The notes beneath the pieces are model-generated. The model made no database searches. It saw nothing but the letters and a program-made list of their open reading frames with translations, and was not told where the DNA came from. From Roseiarcus sp963806935 (lineage in GTDB: Bacteria > Pseudomonadota > Alphaproteobacteria > Rhizobiales > Beijerinckiaceae), in NCBI GenBank assembly GCA_963806935.1, contig CAWEAT010000041.1:36670-100669 (forward strand): a stretch of DNA of 64,000 nt, written 5' to 3'. The first letter of the stretch is position 1. Each line of letters starts with the position of its first letter. Shown here piece after piece: positions 49,606 through 58,549 of the stretch. The position numbers and the translations under genes are program-made.

Positions 49606-51044
49606 TCAGCGTTTCATCGCGATCATCATATCGACGAACCGCCTCGACCAGCGCGAATAGGGCGGCTGGAGGAACATCTGGACCGGCGACAGCGGTCCCT
49701 GCTCGAACACCGGCCTCAGCTTCGAGAACGTGTCGAAGCCCTCACGGCCATGGTAGTGGCCCATGCCGCTCGCCCCGACGCCGCCGAACGGCAAGTCGTG
49801 CTGGGCGATGTGCAGGATCGGCTCGTTGACCGCAACGCCGCCCGACATCACGCGCGCAATATAGAAGTCGCGCGTGGCCGCGTCGCGGGTGAAGGGATAG
49901 ATCGCAAGCGGCCGATCGCCCGCATTGATGCAGTCGACGACCTCTTGCGGCTCGCCGTAAGCGCGGATCGGCAGGATGGGACCGAAAATCTCGCGCCGCA
50001 TCAGCTCCATATCCGCGGTCGGGTTCAAGACGAGATACGGCGGGAACTTGCGCATTCGGGCGTCGGGCTTCTGACCTTCGGCGAGCTCGATCAACGTCGC
50101 GCCCTTGGCGCGGGCGTCTTCGACGGCGGCGGCGAGGCGATCGTAGGACCGCTGGTCGATGATCGACGTGTAGTCCGGACCGTTGACGTCGGGATAGCGC
50201 TTGGCGAACAGGCGCTTGCAATGGGCGACGAACTCCGTCTCCGCCCCGCGCGGCAGGAAAACGTGGTCGACGGCAAGGCACACCTGGCCGGCGTTCAGCG
50301 TCTTCGCCCACAAGATGCGCTCCGCCGCGGTCCGGATCGGAAAATCCGGCGCGACGATCGCGGGCGACTTGCCGCCAAGCTCGAGCGTGACCGGGCGTCA
50401 GGTTGCGCGCCGCGTTGGCCATCACGGACGCGTCCGGTCGCGCTCGACCCGGTGAAGATCAGATGGTCGAACGGCAGCGACGAGAACGCCGGTCCGAGCC
50501 CGCCGGAATCGCCGAAGAACGCGAGCTTCGTCTCGGGAAAGTATTTCGGCGCGTCTCGACAAGCAGCTCGGCCAGACGGCGCGGAGTTTTCCGACATCTT
50601 GACCATCGCGCGGTTGCCGGCGGCGAAGATGTTGACGAGCGGCGAGAAGGCCAGCAGGAGCGGAAAATTCCACGGCACGATCACGCCGACGACGCCGAGC
50701 GGCTGCGGGATGACGCGGTTGCGCGCTCCGGGGAAGGTCAGGAGATCGACGCTTCGACGGCGCGGCTTCATCCAGCTTCGCAATCGGCGGGCAGCGTTGT
50801 GAATGGCGGCTTGCGCGGGAAAGACCTCGGCGAACAGCGTCTCGAACTCGCTTCGATTGCCGAAGTCGGCGCTGATCGCCCGAACGATCGCCGACTGGTT
50901 TTCGCTGATCATGCGCGAGAGCGCCTTCAGGTCGGCGACGCGCTCGGCATGGGCGGGCTCGGGAGCGGCGAAATAGGCCGCCCGCTGGGCGTCGAAACGC
51001 GCCTGGAGTTCGGCCGGAATGGCGGCGCCGGCGGAGGAAATCAT
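49606..51044 (-). pseudogene. Coniferyl-aldehyde-dehydrogenase-like ALDH, four indels
   Basis: Corrected length is about 478 residues, the normal size for CALDH-type aldehyde dehydrogenases. N-terminal marks are LKALSRMISENQSAIVRAIS and GVVGVIVPWNFPLLLAFSPL; FTGSSATGR is the Rossmann loop; the catalytic Cys is in AKTLNAGQVCLAVDHVFLP; the C-terminus has HDLPFGGVGASGMGHYHG. Indels: an extra base near 50398, an extra base near 50440, a missing base near 50555 and an extra base near 50578, the last two compensating. As sequenced no functional enzyme could be made. Whether this is real decay or assembly error is open. Confidence 0.8.
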
Positions 51045-51316
51045 GGGCGCGTTCAAGGGACTGCCCTTTTTCTTGCGGGTTCGGCCGGCTCGACGCGAGG
51101 CGACTTGAATCCGGCGACCGACAAACATCGGCCATGACGCAACTATATGGTGTGATGTAGGCGCGTGGATAGTGGTGGCGTCAAACCCGTCAATGGCCGG
51201 GTTCTTGCGCCAGGTCCTTGAGCCGCCCCTCGCCTTGCCGAGGCCTCAGGCCGCGGCCTATAGAGAAGCCTTTGGCGCCGCCTCGTTCCGGCTGCGCCAC
51301 GTTTTGAAGGCCCCGA

Positions 51317-53257
51317 ATGTCGAGCGTCGACGTCAAGCCGACCAGCAACCGCAAACCCCCCGCCGGCAAGGCCGATGCGCCCAACGAGCCGTTCAAGCGG
51401 GCGCTCGCGTCATGCACGCGGGCGCTGGCGCGTCACCCCGAGCTCGAGATCGCCTATTCGGCCGACAAGCCGTCGCTCGTGACCTCGCCGGAAGGGGCGA
51501 AGGCCCGGCTGCCCGAGCCGCCGCGCAAGCCCAATCCGCGCGAGGCCGCGATCGTCCGCGGGCTTGCCGATTCGTTCGCGCTCCGCCTTGCCTGCCACAG
51601 CGACGCGATCCACCGGCGCCTCGCGCCGCAGAGCGCGCCGGCGCGCGCCTTGTTCGACGCGGTCGAGCAGGCGCGGGTCGAAGCTATCGGCTCGCGCCGG
51701 ATGCAGGGGGTGGCTTCGAACATCGCCGCCATGCTCGACGACCGCTATCACAGAAGCCCGTTCGCCGAGGCCCGCACGCGCGAGGAAGCGCCGCTCGAGG
51801 ATGCGGTCGCCATGCTGGCGCGCGAACGCCTGACCGGGCTCGCGCCGCCGCGCGGGGCCGCGCGCCTGGTCGAGCTTTGGCGCCCCTTCATCGAGGACAA
51901 GGCCGGCGCGGATCTCGACCGGCTGAGCGAGGCTCTCCTCGACCAGCGCGCCTATGGCAGGCTGGTGCGCAAGCTCCTCACTTCGCTCGGCGTCGCCAAC
52001 GAATCCGACACCGACGCCGAGGACTCGGAGGACGAACAGGAGGACAAGACGCCGCCCGAGGACGCCGACGAGCAGCAAGGCGAGGGCGAGGACCAGCAGG
52101 CGCAGGATTCAATGCAGCGCGAGGCGGCCGACGACACCGCCGACGACGCCGACGAAGGCGCAATGGACACGGTCGAGGCGCCGTCGTCGGAGCTCGAGGA
52201 CGAAGGCGAAGCCGGCGATGCGGAGGAAGCGGCGGAAAGCCGTCCGCCGCAACCAAACGCGTCGGAGAAGCGCGGACCCGACTACAAGGCCTTCACCTCC
52301 CGCTTCGACGAGATCGTCGACGCCGACGAACTGTGCGACCCCGACGAATTGCATCGCCTGCGCGAATATCTCGACAAGCAATTGCAGAACCTCCACTCGG
52401 TCGTCGCCCGGCTCGCCAACCGGCTGCAGCGTCGCCTCATGGCGCAGCAGAGCCGCTCATGGGAGTTCGATCTCGAAGAGGGCGTGCTCGACACCGCGCG
52501 CCTGCCGCGCGTGATCATCGATTCGCAGACCCCGCTGTCCTTCAAGATGGAAAAGGACATGGCGTTCCGCGACACGACGGTGACGCTGCTGATCGACAAT
52601 TCAGGCTCGATGCGCGGCCGCCCGATCACGGTCGCTGCGACCTGCGCCGACATCCTCGCCCGCACGCTCGAGCGCTGCGGCGTCAAGGTCGAGATCCTCG
52701 GCTTCACCACCCGGGCCTGGAAGGGCGGACAGTCGCGCGAGGCGTGGCTCCAGGCCGGCAAGCCCGCCAATCCGGGCCGGCTCAACGACCTGCGCCATCT
52801 CATCTACAAGTCCGCCGACGCGCCGTGGCGGCGCGCGCGCAAGAACCTCGGCCTGATGATGCGCGAGGGCCTGCTCAAGGAGAATATCGACGGCGAGGCG
52901 CTCGACTGGGCGCACCAGCGGCTGCTCGGGCGCTCGGAGCAGCGCAAGATCCTGATGATGATCTCCGACGGCGCGCCAGTCGACGATTCAACGCTCTCGG
53001 TCAATCCCGGCAACTATCTCGAGCGCCACCTGCGCCATGTGATCGAGGAGATCGAGACCCGCTCGCCGGTCGAGCTGATCGCCATCGGCATCGGCCATGA
53101 CGTGACCCGCTACTATAAGCGCGCGGTGACGATCGTCGACGCCGAGGAACTGGGCGGCGCGATGACCGAGAAGCTGGCGGAGCTCTTCGACGAGAACGCC
53201 GCGCCGAAAGAGCCGGTCCGTCCCGCGCCGGCGCGGCGGGGGCGCAAGGCGGCCTGA
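51317..53257 (+). CDS. cobT: Cobaltochelatase subunit CobT
   Basis: 646 residues. The N-terminal helical domain contains PFKRALASCTRALARHPELE. A highly acidic middle (about 235-320; SDTDAEDSEDEQEDK and following) and a C-terminal von Willebrand A domain follow, with the MIDAS motif TLLIDNSGSMRGRPI and MMISDGAPVDDSTLSVNPGN. CobT is the AAA-partner VWA subunit that, with CobS and CobN, inserts cobalt into hydrogenobyrinic acid diamide during aerobic B12 synthesis. No cobS lies next to it here, and a damaged aldehyde dehydrogenase gene occupies the divergent position. Confidence 0.95.
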   Translation: MSSVDVKPTSNRKPPAGKADAPNEPFKRALASCTRALARHPELEIAYSADKPSLVTSPEGAKARLPEPPRKPNPREAAIVRGLADSFALRLACHSDAIHRRLAPQSAPARALFDAVEQARVEAIGSRRMQGVASNIAAMLDDRYHRSPFAEARTREEAPLEDAVAMLARERLTGLAPPRGAARLVELWRPFIEDKAGADLDRLSEALLDQRAYGRLVRKLLTSLGVANESDTDAEDSEDEQEDKTPPEDADEQQGEGEDQQAQDSMQREAADDTADDADEGAMDTVEAPSSELEDEGEAGDAEEAAESRPPQPNASEKRGPDYKAFTSRFDEIVDADELCDPDELHRLREYLDKQLQNLHSVVARLANRLQRRLMAQQSRSWEFDLEEGVLDTARLPRVIIDSQTPLSFKMEKDMAFRDTTVTLLIDNSGSMRGRPITVAATCADILARTLERCGVKVEILGFTTRAWKGGQSREAWLQAGKPANPGRLNDLRHLIYKSADAPWRRARKNLGLMMREGLLKENIDGEALDWAHQRLLGRSEQRKILMMISDGAPVDDSTLSVNPGNYLERHLRHVIEEIETRSPVELIAIGIGHDVTRYYKRAVTIVDAEELGGAMTEKLAELFDENAAPKEPVRPAPARRGRKAA

Positions 53258-53269
53258 GCGGATGGGCGT

Positions 53270-53321
53270 TGTAGGGCGGGCTCGCTGAGCCCGCCGGCCG
53301 GGTCGCCGACCCGGCCCTACA
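53270..53321 (-). repeat. 52-bp double-hairpin element, copy 2 (inverted)
   Basis: Exact reverse complement of 45430-45481 across all 52 bases, including the TGTAG/CTACA ends. It begins 13 bases after the cobT stop and lies between convergent cobT and the binding-protein gene, where it can end transcription from both sides. Flanking sequences of the two copies are unrelated, so only the 52 bp moved or were conserved. Confidence 0.9.
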
Positions 53322-53344
53322 GGCGGCGGCGGGCCGACCAGCCC

Positions 53345-54343
53345 TCACTTCGGCCGGAGATCGAGGCCGACGCCATGATTGACGAACTTGAGGGTGTAGG
53401 CCTTCTTGTAGTCGGCGCTGGCGTCGATGAAGCCGGTCTGCACCATCTTGTCGAAGAAATCCTTCCAGTGCGCGTCGGTCATCGCGCCGATGCCCAGCGT
53501 CAGCGTATCGCCGGAATCGACGATGCCGTATTTCTTCATCTCGCCGATCGAAAAGGCGATCTGCGCGTCGGTGATGTCGGGATTCTCGGCCTTGATCATC
53601 TCGTTGGCCTTCGAATTGTCGCCGTAGAGATAGTGGTACCAGCCGATCGCGGACGCGTCGACGAAGCGCTGCACGAGATCGGGCGTCTTTTCGACGAGTT
53701 CGTTGCGAGTCACGATCAGCGTCGAATAGGTGTCGTAGCCATAGTCGGAGAGCAGGAAAATGTTCGGCTTGAAACCGCCTTGCTTTTCGATCTCGTAAGG
53801 CTCGGCGGTCACGTAGCCCTGCTGGATCGAGTCCTTGTTCTTCATGAAGGGGGCGGAGTTGAAATTATACGGCCTGATGTTCTCGTCCTTGAAGCCGTAG
53901 ACGATGCGCAGCCAGGCGTAGAAGGTGTTGATCGCGCCGGCGCCGACATAGACAGGCTTGGCGTTCGGCAGGTCCGCCCATTTGTCGAGGCCGACGCCGG
54001 GGTGCGACATGAAAATTTGCGCGCTCTTCTGGAAGTCGGCGGCGACGGCGATGAGCGGCAGCTTGCTCTCGGCTGCGAGGTAGTTGCCGATCATGTCGCC
54101 GCCCATGAAGAAATCGAGCTTGCCGAACAACAGCATCAGCCCGCCGTTGGCCTGCGGGCCGCCGGGAATGATGTCGACGTCGAGCCCGTATTTTTCATAA
54201 GTCCCGTCGGCGGCCGCCTGAAAGAAGCCGCCCGCCTCGGGATCCGCGAGCCAGTTGGTGCCGAACCTGACCTTGTCGAGCGCAAGCGCCGGATGAGCAA
54301 AGCCGAGGATTCCCGCCAGAACGGCAAGCGTTGCAACCCTCAT
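53345..54343 (-). CDS. ABC transporter substrate-binding protein, NitT/TauT (NMT1-like) type
   Basis: 332 residues from ATG 54343. Signal peptide (MRVATLAVLAGILGFAHPAL ... ALA), then an NMT1/SsuA-like periplasmic binding fold: VRFGTNWLADPEAGGFFQAA, YEKYGLDVDIIPGGPQANGG and MLLFGKLDFFMGGDMIGNYL. Relatives bind nitrate, sulfonates, thiamine precursors or riboflavin. No permease or ATPase gene is adjacent, so it is an orphan or serves transporters elsewhere. The hybrid kinase gene lies just upstream on the same strand, 97 bases away. Confidence 0.9.
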   Translation of the reverse strand: MRVATLAVLAGILGFAHPALALDKVRFGTNWLADPEAGGFFQAAADGTYEKYGLDVDIIPGGPQANGGLMLLFGKLDFFMGGDMIGNYLAAESKLPLIAVAADFQKSAQIFMSHPGVGLDKWADLPNAKPVYVGAGAINTFYAWLRIVYGFKDENIRPYNFNSAPFMKNKDSIQQGYVTAEPYEIEKQGGFKPNIFLLSDYGYDTYSTLIVTRNELVEKTPDLVQRFVDASAIGWYHYLYGDNSKANEMIKAENPDITDAQIAFSIGEMKKYGIVDSGDTLTLGIGAMTDAHWKDFFDKMVQTGFIDASADYKKAYTLKFVNHGVGLDLRPK

Positions 54344-54440
54344 GCGATACTCCCCCTGCGCGGCCTCGGACAGCGAGAGCGCGAACATGCCCGGCCATTC
54401 TAACGAGCGGATGAAACTTGGCCAATTCCGGCGCCGGACG

Positions 54441-56027
54441 TCACGGCGCCGCCGGCCGTGACAGGATAGCGGCGACCCGGTCGGCGAATTCATCGAGCGA
54501 GAACGGCTTGCGCAAAATCTCCATGCCGTCGGTGAGGCGGGCGTCGTCGAGCGCCGTCCCGGCGTAGCCGGTGATGAACAAGACCCGCAAGCCTGGGTTT
54601 ATCGCGCGGGCCGCGTCCGCGAGCTGGCGCCCGCCCAAGCCGGGAAGGCCGACGTCGGTGACCAGAAGGTCGAAATGGCGCCCCTGGTCGATCAGGCGCG
54701 ATCCTTCAACCCCGTCCACGGCCTCGACGACCTCGCATCCCATATTGGCGAGCACTTCGACGATCTGGGCGCGCACGTCGGCCTGGTCTTCAACGACCAG
54801 GACGGCGCCGGACGCCGAGGACGGCGCGGTCGACGCGCCCCTGGGCTTCGACCAGTCTTTCACCGCGTCCGGCGACCGGGGCGAGCCCGGCAACGAGATG
54901 CGGATGGTGGTTCCACGCCCGGGCTCGCTCTCGATCCGCAGAAATCCGCCCGACTGGCGGACGAATCCGTAGACTTGCGACAATCCGAGGCCGGTTCCCT
55001 GACCGGTGGGTTTCGTGGTGTAGAACGGCTCGATGGCGCGGGCGAGGATTTCAGGCGTCATGCCGAGACCGGTGTCCGAGACCGAGACTTCGACGTAGTC
55101 TCCGGGCTTTGCTTCCTCCGGATCGGAAAAGTCGCGGGCCGTCACCTTGCGGTCCGTCACCGAGATCGTCAGTTCGCCGCCGTCCGGCATCGCGTCGCGG
55201 GCGTTGATCGCAAGATTCATCAGCGCGCCTTCGAGCTGATGCGCGTCGCAGATGACGTCCCATTTGCCATCGCCGAGCCGCAGGTCCAGTCGGATCTCGG
55301 GACCGATCGTTCGCTGGATGAACTCGCGCATCCCGCCGATGAACTGGTCGGGCTGCAGCAGCTCGGGCTGCAGCGCCTGACGGCGGGAAAACGCCAGAAG
55401 GCGGTTCGTCTGCCCGGCCGCGCTGTTCAGCGCCCGGCGCATTTCATCGGCAAAGCGCCCGACTTCCTCGAGCCGCCCGGCCGCGATCCGGCGCTCGAGA
55501 AGCGTGAGGCCGCCCGAGACGGCTTGAATCATGTTGTTGAAATCATGCGCGATGCCCCCGGTCAATTGTCCGATGACCTCCATTTTTTGCGATTGAACGA
55601 GACGCTCCTCCGTCGCCCTCAAGGCCGCATTGGCCTCGCGGAGCTGCGACGGCGAGGGGAGAGCCAGCGCGGCGGGAATTGACCGCCAGAGCACGATCGC
55701 GGTGAAGAGAGAGACGAGCGCGGTCGCCGCCTTGACGACCGCTCCGAGGCCGTAGACCGGGACCCATAGCATCAGGACGTCGATCCAATGGGTCGCGCCG
55801 CATAAAAGGATGAACGTGGCGAAGAGAAAGAGCAGGGGCCGGAACACCAGGTCGCGCCTTCTTCGTGCGATGAACCCGAGCGCGACCGGAATCGAGAAGT
55901 AGGCAAGCCCAATCCCCGCGTCGGAAAGGGCGTAGGTCCAGATGAGGCCGGGCTGCCAAAGCAGGCAGTAGCCGTGCGCGGTCAAGCCGGACGGATTGAA
56001 CAGCCAATCGCCGAGGTCGTTGAACAT
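54441..56027 (-). CDS. Hybrid histidine kinase with ethylene-receptor-like membrane domain
   Basis: 528 residues. The N-terminal part (about 25-120) has three membrane helices and reads like the ethylene-binding domain of ETR1: SDAGIGLAYFSIPVALGF then TFILLCGATHWIDVLMLW. Asp36, Tyr43, Pro47, Ile73, Cys76 and His80 align without gaps to ETR1 Asp25, Tyr32, Pro36, Ile62, Cys65 and His69; the last two bind copper. A short coiled coil (about 125-150) leads to a HisKA domain (His161 in GGIAHDFNN), a HATPase domain (NLAINARDAM, SDTGLGM, GTGLGLSQVYGF) and a C-terminal receiver (phosphoacceptor Asp458 in LLVTDVGLPGLGG). No GAF domain is present. Ligand is inferred, not shown; a second output partner is not adjacent. 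Confidence 0.9.
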   Translation of the reverse strand: MFNDLGDWLFNPSGLTAHGYCLLWQPGLIWTYALSDAGIGLAYFSIPVALGFIARRRRDLVFRPLLFLFATFILLCGATHWIDVLMLWVPVYGLGAVVKAATALVSLFTAIVLWRSIPAALALPSPSQLREANAALRATEERLVQSQKMEVIGQLTGGIAHDFNNMIQAVSGGLTLLERRIAAGRLEEVGRFADEMRRALNSAAGQTNRLLAFSRRQALQPELLQPDQFIGGMREFIQRTIGPEIRLDLRLGDGKWDVICDAHQLEGALMNLAINARDAMPDGGELTISVTDRKVTARDFSDPEEAKPGDYVEVSVSDTGLGMTPEILARAIEPFYTTKPTGQGTGLGLSQVYGFVRQSGGFLRIESEPGRGTTIRISLPGSPRSPDAVKDWSKPRGASTAPSSASGAVLVVEDQADVRAQIVEVLANMGCEVVEAVDGVEGSRLIDQGRHFDLLVTDVGLPGLGGRQLADAARAINPGLRVLFITGYAGTALDDARLTDGMEILRKPFSLDEFADRVAAILSRPAAP

Positions 56028-56238
56028 CCCGTCCTCCCAGCCGTTATCATGTCGCCCGGCCGCCCGGTCGAGGCGACGGGATCGGCCCTTAGCGCGGAAT
56101 TATGCAGCGACAGGAGTGCGGGGCAAAATGGGGCAGGGCTGAGGCGCGCATTCCGGATTGATCCATCTCCTCGCTTCGGCGAACCTTCGGCGCCGATCGC
56201 TGCGAGGGCAAAAGCCAAGGCGCGCCAGGAGTGTCCGC

Positions 56239-58083
56239 ATGTCTGAGTTGACGCCGGCCAATCGGCTCGATCGGCCCGTCGATGATAGGTTCGACCACAT
56301 CCTCGGGCCGCCGAGCGCCGCCATAACTCTGGTCGAATACGGCAGCTATGCCTGCCCCTATTGCCGCGCGGCCAACGAGCGCATCGCCGAGGTGCGCGAC
56401 CAGTTCGGCGATCGCATGCGCTACGTCTTTCGCCACCGGCCGCTGACCGGGGTGGAGCTTGCCCGCCGCGCAGCCGAACTGGTCGAGCGCGCTCCCGACC
56501 CGAAGCGATTCTGGGACGAGCACGTCAAGCTCATGACCCGCTCGGAGATCCTGACCGAGGACGATCTCGAAGCCGTCGCCCGCGACCTCGGCGTACCTGC
56601 CGATTGCGGGCCGGCGGACGATCCGGCCGCGCTTCGGGCAAAGGCGCGGGTGGACGCGGACGAGGCCAGCGCCGCCGCGAGCGGCGCGCTGTTCACGCCG
56701 ACCTTCTTCATCAATGGGCGACGTTACGACGGACCGTGGGACGAAAGCGCGCTTGCCGACGCGATGCTGGGGACGCTCGGCCATCGGGTGCGCTCGGCGG
56801 CGCTCGACTTCGCGAGCTGGGGACCCTCCGCGGGCGTCCTCTTGCTGCTGGCGACGCTGATTGCCGTGGCTTTGACCAACACGGCGCTTGGGCCGGCCTT
56901 CGCCGCGTTCTGGGAGCAGCAACTCGGCTTTGTCTTCGCCGGCGGCGGGTTTTCGCTGTCGCTCCTCCATTGGATCAACGACGGCCTGCTTACGCTGTTC
57001 TTTCTCGTGGTCGGGCTCGAAATCAAGCGCGAGTTCACGGTCGGCCACCTGTCGGGGTGGCGTTCGGCCGCGCTTCCGGTCGCAGGCGCGATCGGCGGCA
57101 TGGTCGCGCCGGCCGCGCTCTATCTTCTCATCGCTCCGCCCGGACCCTGGATGCACGGCTGGGGCGTGCCGATGTCGACCGACACCGCCTTCGCCGTGGC
57201 GTTGATCGTGATGCTGGGATCGCGGGTCCCGGTCGAATTGCGGATCTTCCTCACCGCGGCGGCGATCGTCGATGACCTCGGCGCGATCGCCGCCGTCGCC
57301 GTATTTTACTCCGGCGAACTCCATCTCGCTTTTCTCATGCCCGCGGCCATTCTGGTCGGCGTGCTGGCGATGCTCAACCGCTCGCACGTCTATACGCTTG
57401 CGCCCTATGTCGCCGTCGGCGTCGCTCTCTGGGCGTGCGTCATGGCGAGCGGCCTGCATCCGACCCTGGCCGGCGTCATCCTCGCGCTGTTCATTCCGAC
57501 CCGGCCGCCGCCGAACCTGACCGCGCTGACGACCCAGGCAAGCGCCATCATCGCCGCCGAGGCGGCGGGCGAAGGCGAGGTGCTGCGGCACGGGCCGTCG
57601 GCGCCGGCGTTGCGCGCGCTCGATGCGATCCACGACCGCCTCGAATTGCCGGCCGACCGCCTCTTGCGCCACGCCGGCGCCCGATCGAGCTACCTCGTGC
57701 TGCCGCTGTTCGCCCTCGCCAACGCCGGCGTCGCGCTCAGGCTGGACACGTTCGTCGGCCGCGAGCGGCTGTTCGCGGCGATCATCGCCGGCCTCGTGAT
57801 CGGCAAGCCGCTCGGCATCGTCGCCGCGTCCGCGCTTGCGGTCGCGACCGGGCTGGCGATCAAGCCGAAAGAATATTCGTGGCCGCAGCTGGCCGCAGCC
57901 GGGGCGCTCGCCGGAATTGGGTTCACGATGTCGCTGTTCATCGCCGGCGAGGCGTTCCGGTCGGAGGCCGATTTCGAGGCGGCCAAGATCGCCGTGTTCA
58001 TCGCCTCGATCTTGTCCGCCGTCGCCGGCGTGACGCTGCTCACCCTCGCCAGCCAAAAGCGCCGTCGTGAACAAGCCCATTGA
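56239..58083 (+). CDS. nhaA: NhaA Na+/H+ antiporter with N-terminal thioredoxin/DsbA-like domain
   Basis: 614 residues from ATG 56239. Residues 1-180 are a DsbA-like thioredoxin fold with CPYC (39-42) in EYGSYACPYCRAANERI and the cis-proline loop FTPTFFING (about 152-160). From about 190 on it is a complete NhaA of 11-12 helices, with the ion-binding Asp pair Asp345-Asp346 in AAAIVDDLGAIAAV. The fusion is a known natural architecture. The N-terminal domain lacks a signal peptide, so it should lie in the cytosol. It exchanges Na+ for H+ for pH and salt tolerance. Confidence 0.93.
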   Translation: MSELTPANRLDRPVDDRFDHILGPPSAAITLVEYGSYACPYCRAANERIAEVRDQFGDRMRYVFRHRPLTGVELARRAAELVERAPDPKRFWDEHVKLMTRSEILTEDDLEAVARDLGVPADCGPADDPAALRAKARVDADEASAAASGALFTPTFFINGRRYDGPWDESALADAMLGTLGHRVRSAALDFASWGPSAGVLLLLATLIAVALTNTALGPAFAAFWEQQLGFVFAGGGFSLSLLHWINDGLLTLFFLVVGLEIKREFTVGHLSGWRSAALPVAGAIGGMVAPAALYLLIAPPGPWMHGWGVPMSTDTAFAVALIVMLGSRVPVELRIFLTAAAIVDDLGAIAAVAVFYSGELHLAFLMPAAILVGVLAMLNRSHVYTLAPYVAVGVALWACVMASGLHPTLAGVILALFIPTRPPPNLTALTTQASAIIAAEAAGEGEVLRHGPSAPALRALDAIHDRLELPADRLLRHAGARSSYLVLPLFALANAGVALRLDTFVGRERLFAAIIAGLVIGKPLGIVAASALAVATGLAIKPKEYSWPQLAAAGALAGIGFTMSLFIAGEAFRSEADFEAAKIAVFIASILSAVAGVTLLTLASQKRRREQAH

Positions 58084-58170
58084 AAGGGGGCGGCAAAACC
58101 GCCAGATGAGGCGCTCCGGCCCGGCCCGCCGACCGGCAGGCGCCAGCGACTCAACAGAAGGGGTTCGAGC

Positions 58171-58410
58171 ATGAGCCATGTCACCTACGCGGTCGTCGAG
58201 CACGATGGCGGCTTTGCCTATAAGGTCGGCGACGTCTTTTCGGAGACCTTCGCCACCCGCGAGGCCGCCCACGCCGCCGCCGCCCGGGCGGCGCGCGAGC
58301 AGCGCGTCCCGGGCCAGGGCGGTCCGATCGAATTCGAAGACAGTTCCGGCCGCTGGCATGAAGAAGACGAGCGCGGCGACGACCGCCCCGACACCGAGGT
58401 CAAGGACTGA
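58171..58410 (+). CDS. DUF2188-domain small protein
   Basis: 79 residues, start ATG 58171. MSHVTYAVVEHDGGFAYKVG is followed by SETFATREAAHAAAARAARE and an acidic tail, which is the DUF2188 pattern (a short beta-hairpin then helix). The family is widespread in alphaproteobacteria with no known function. It is 87 bases after nhaA on the same strand. Confidence 0.78.
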   Translation: MSHVTYAVVEHDGGFAYKVGDVFSETFATREAAHAAAARAAREQRVPGQGGPIEFEDSSGRWHEEDERGDDRPDTEVKD

Positions 58411-58549
58411 CGCGCCGGCGAGCGGGCTAGGCGCTTTTGTTCCAGACCCAGCCCGCCTCTAGACCCCAGAAACCGCGCTGAAAGTCAGCCCGGTTTCACG
58501 AATCCGCGAGTTTTCAGTTCGCCGTCATGCCCTAAATCTTTCAGGGATT

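Noticed and set aside
51172..53100. 642-residue plus-strand frame overlapping cobT
   Set aside because: It is a +1 shadow of cobT made almost only of Arg/Ala/Gly/Pro, with no domain. CobT's own frame has the VWA motif and family length.
58087..58101. GGCGG-CAAAA-CCGCC hairpin after nhaA as a terminator
   Set aside because: The stem is only 5 bp and there is no U-tract. The DUF2188 gene follows on the same strand, so termination here is not needed.
56089..58359. 756-residue minus-strand frame opposite nhaA
   Set aside because: The product is a low-complexity Arg/Asp/Gly-rich string with no motif, while the plus strand encodes a complete thioredoxin-NhaA protein.
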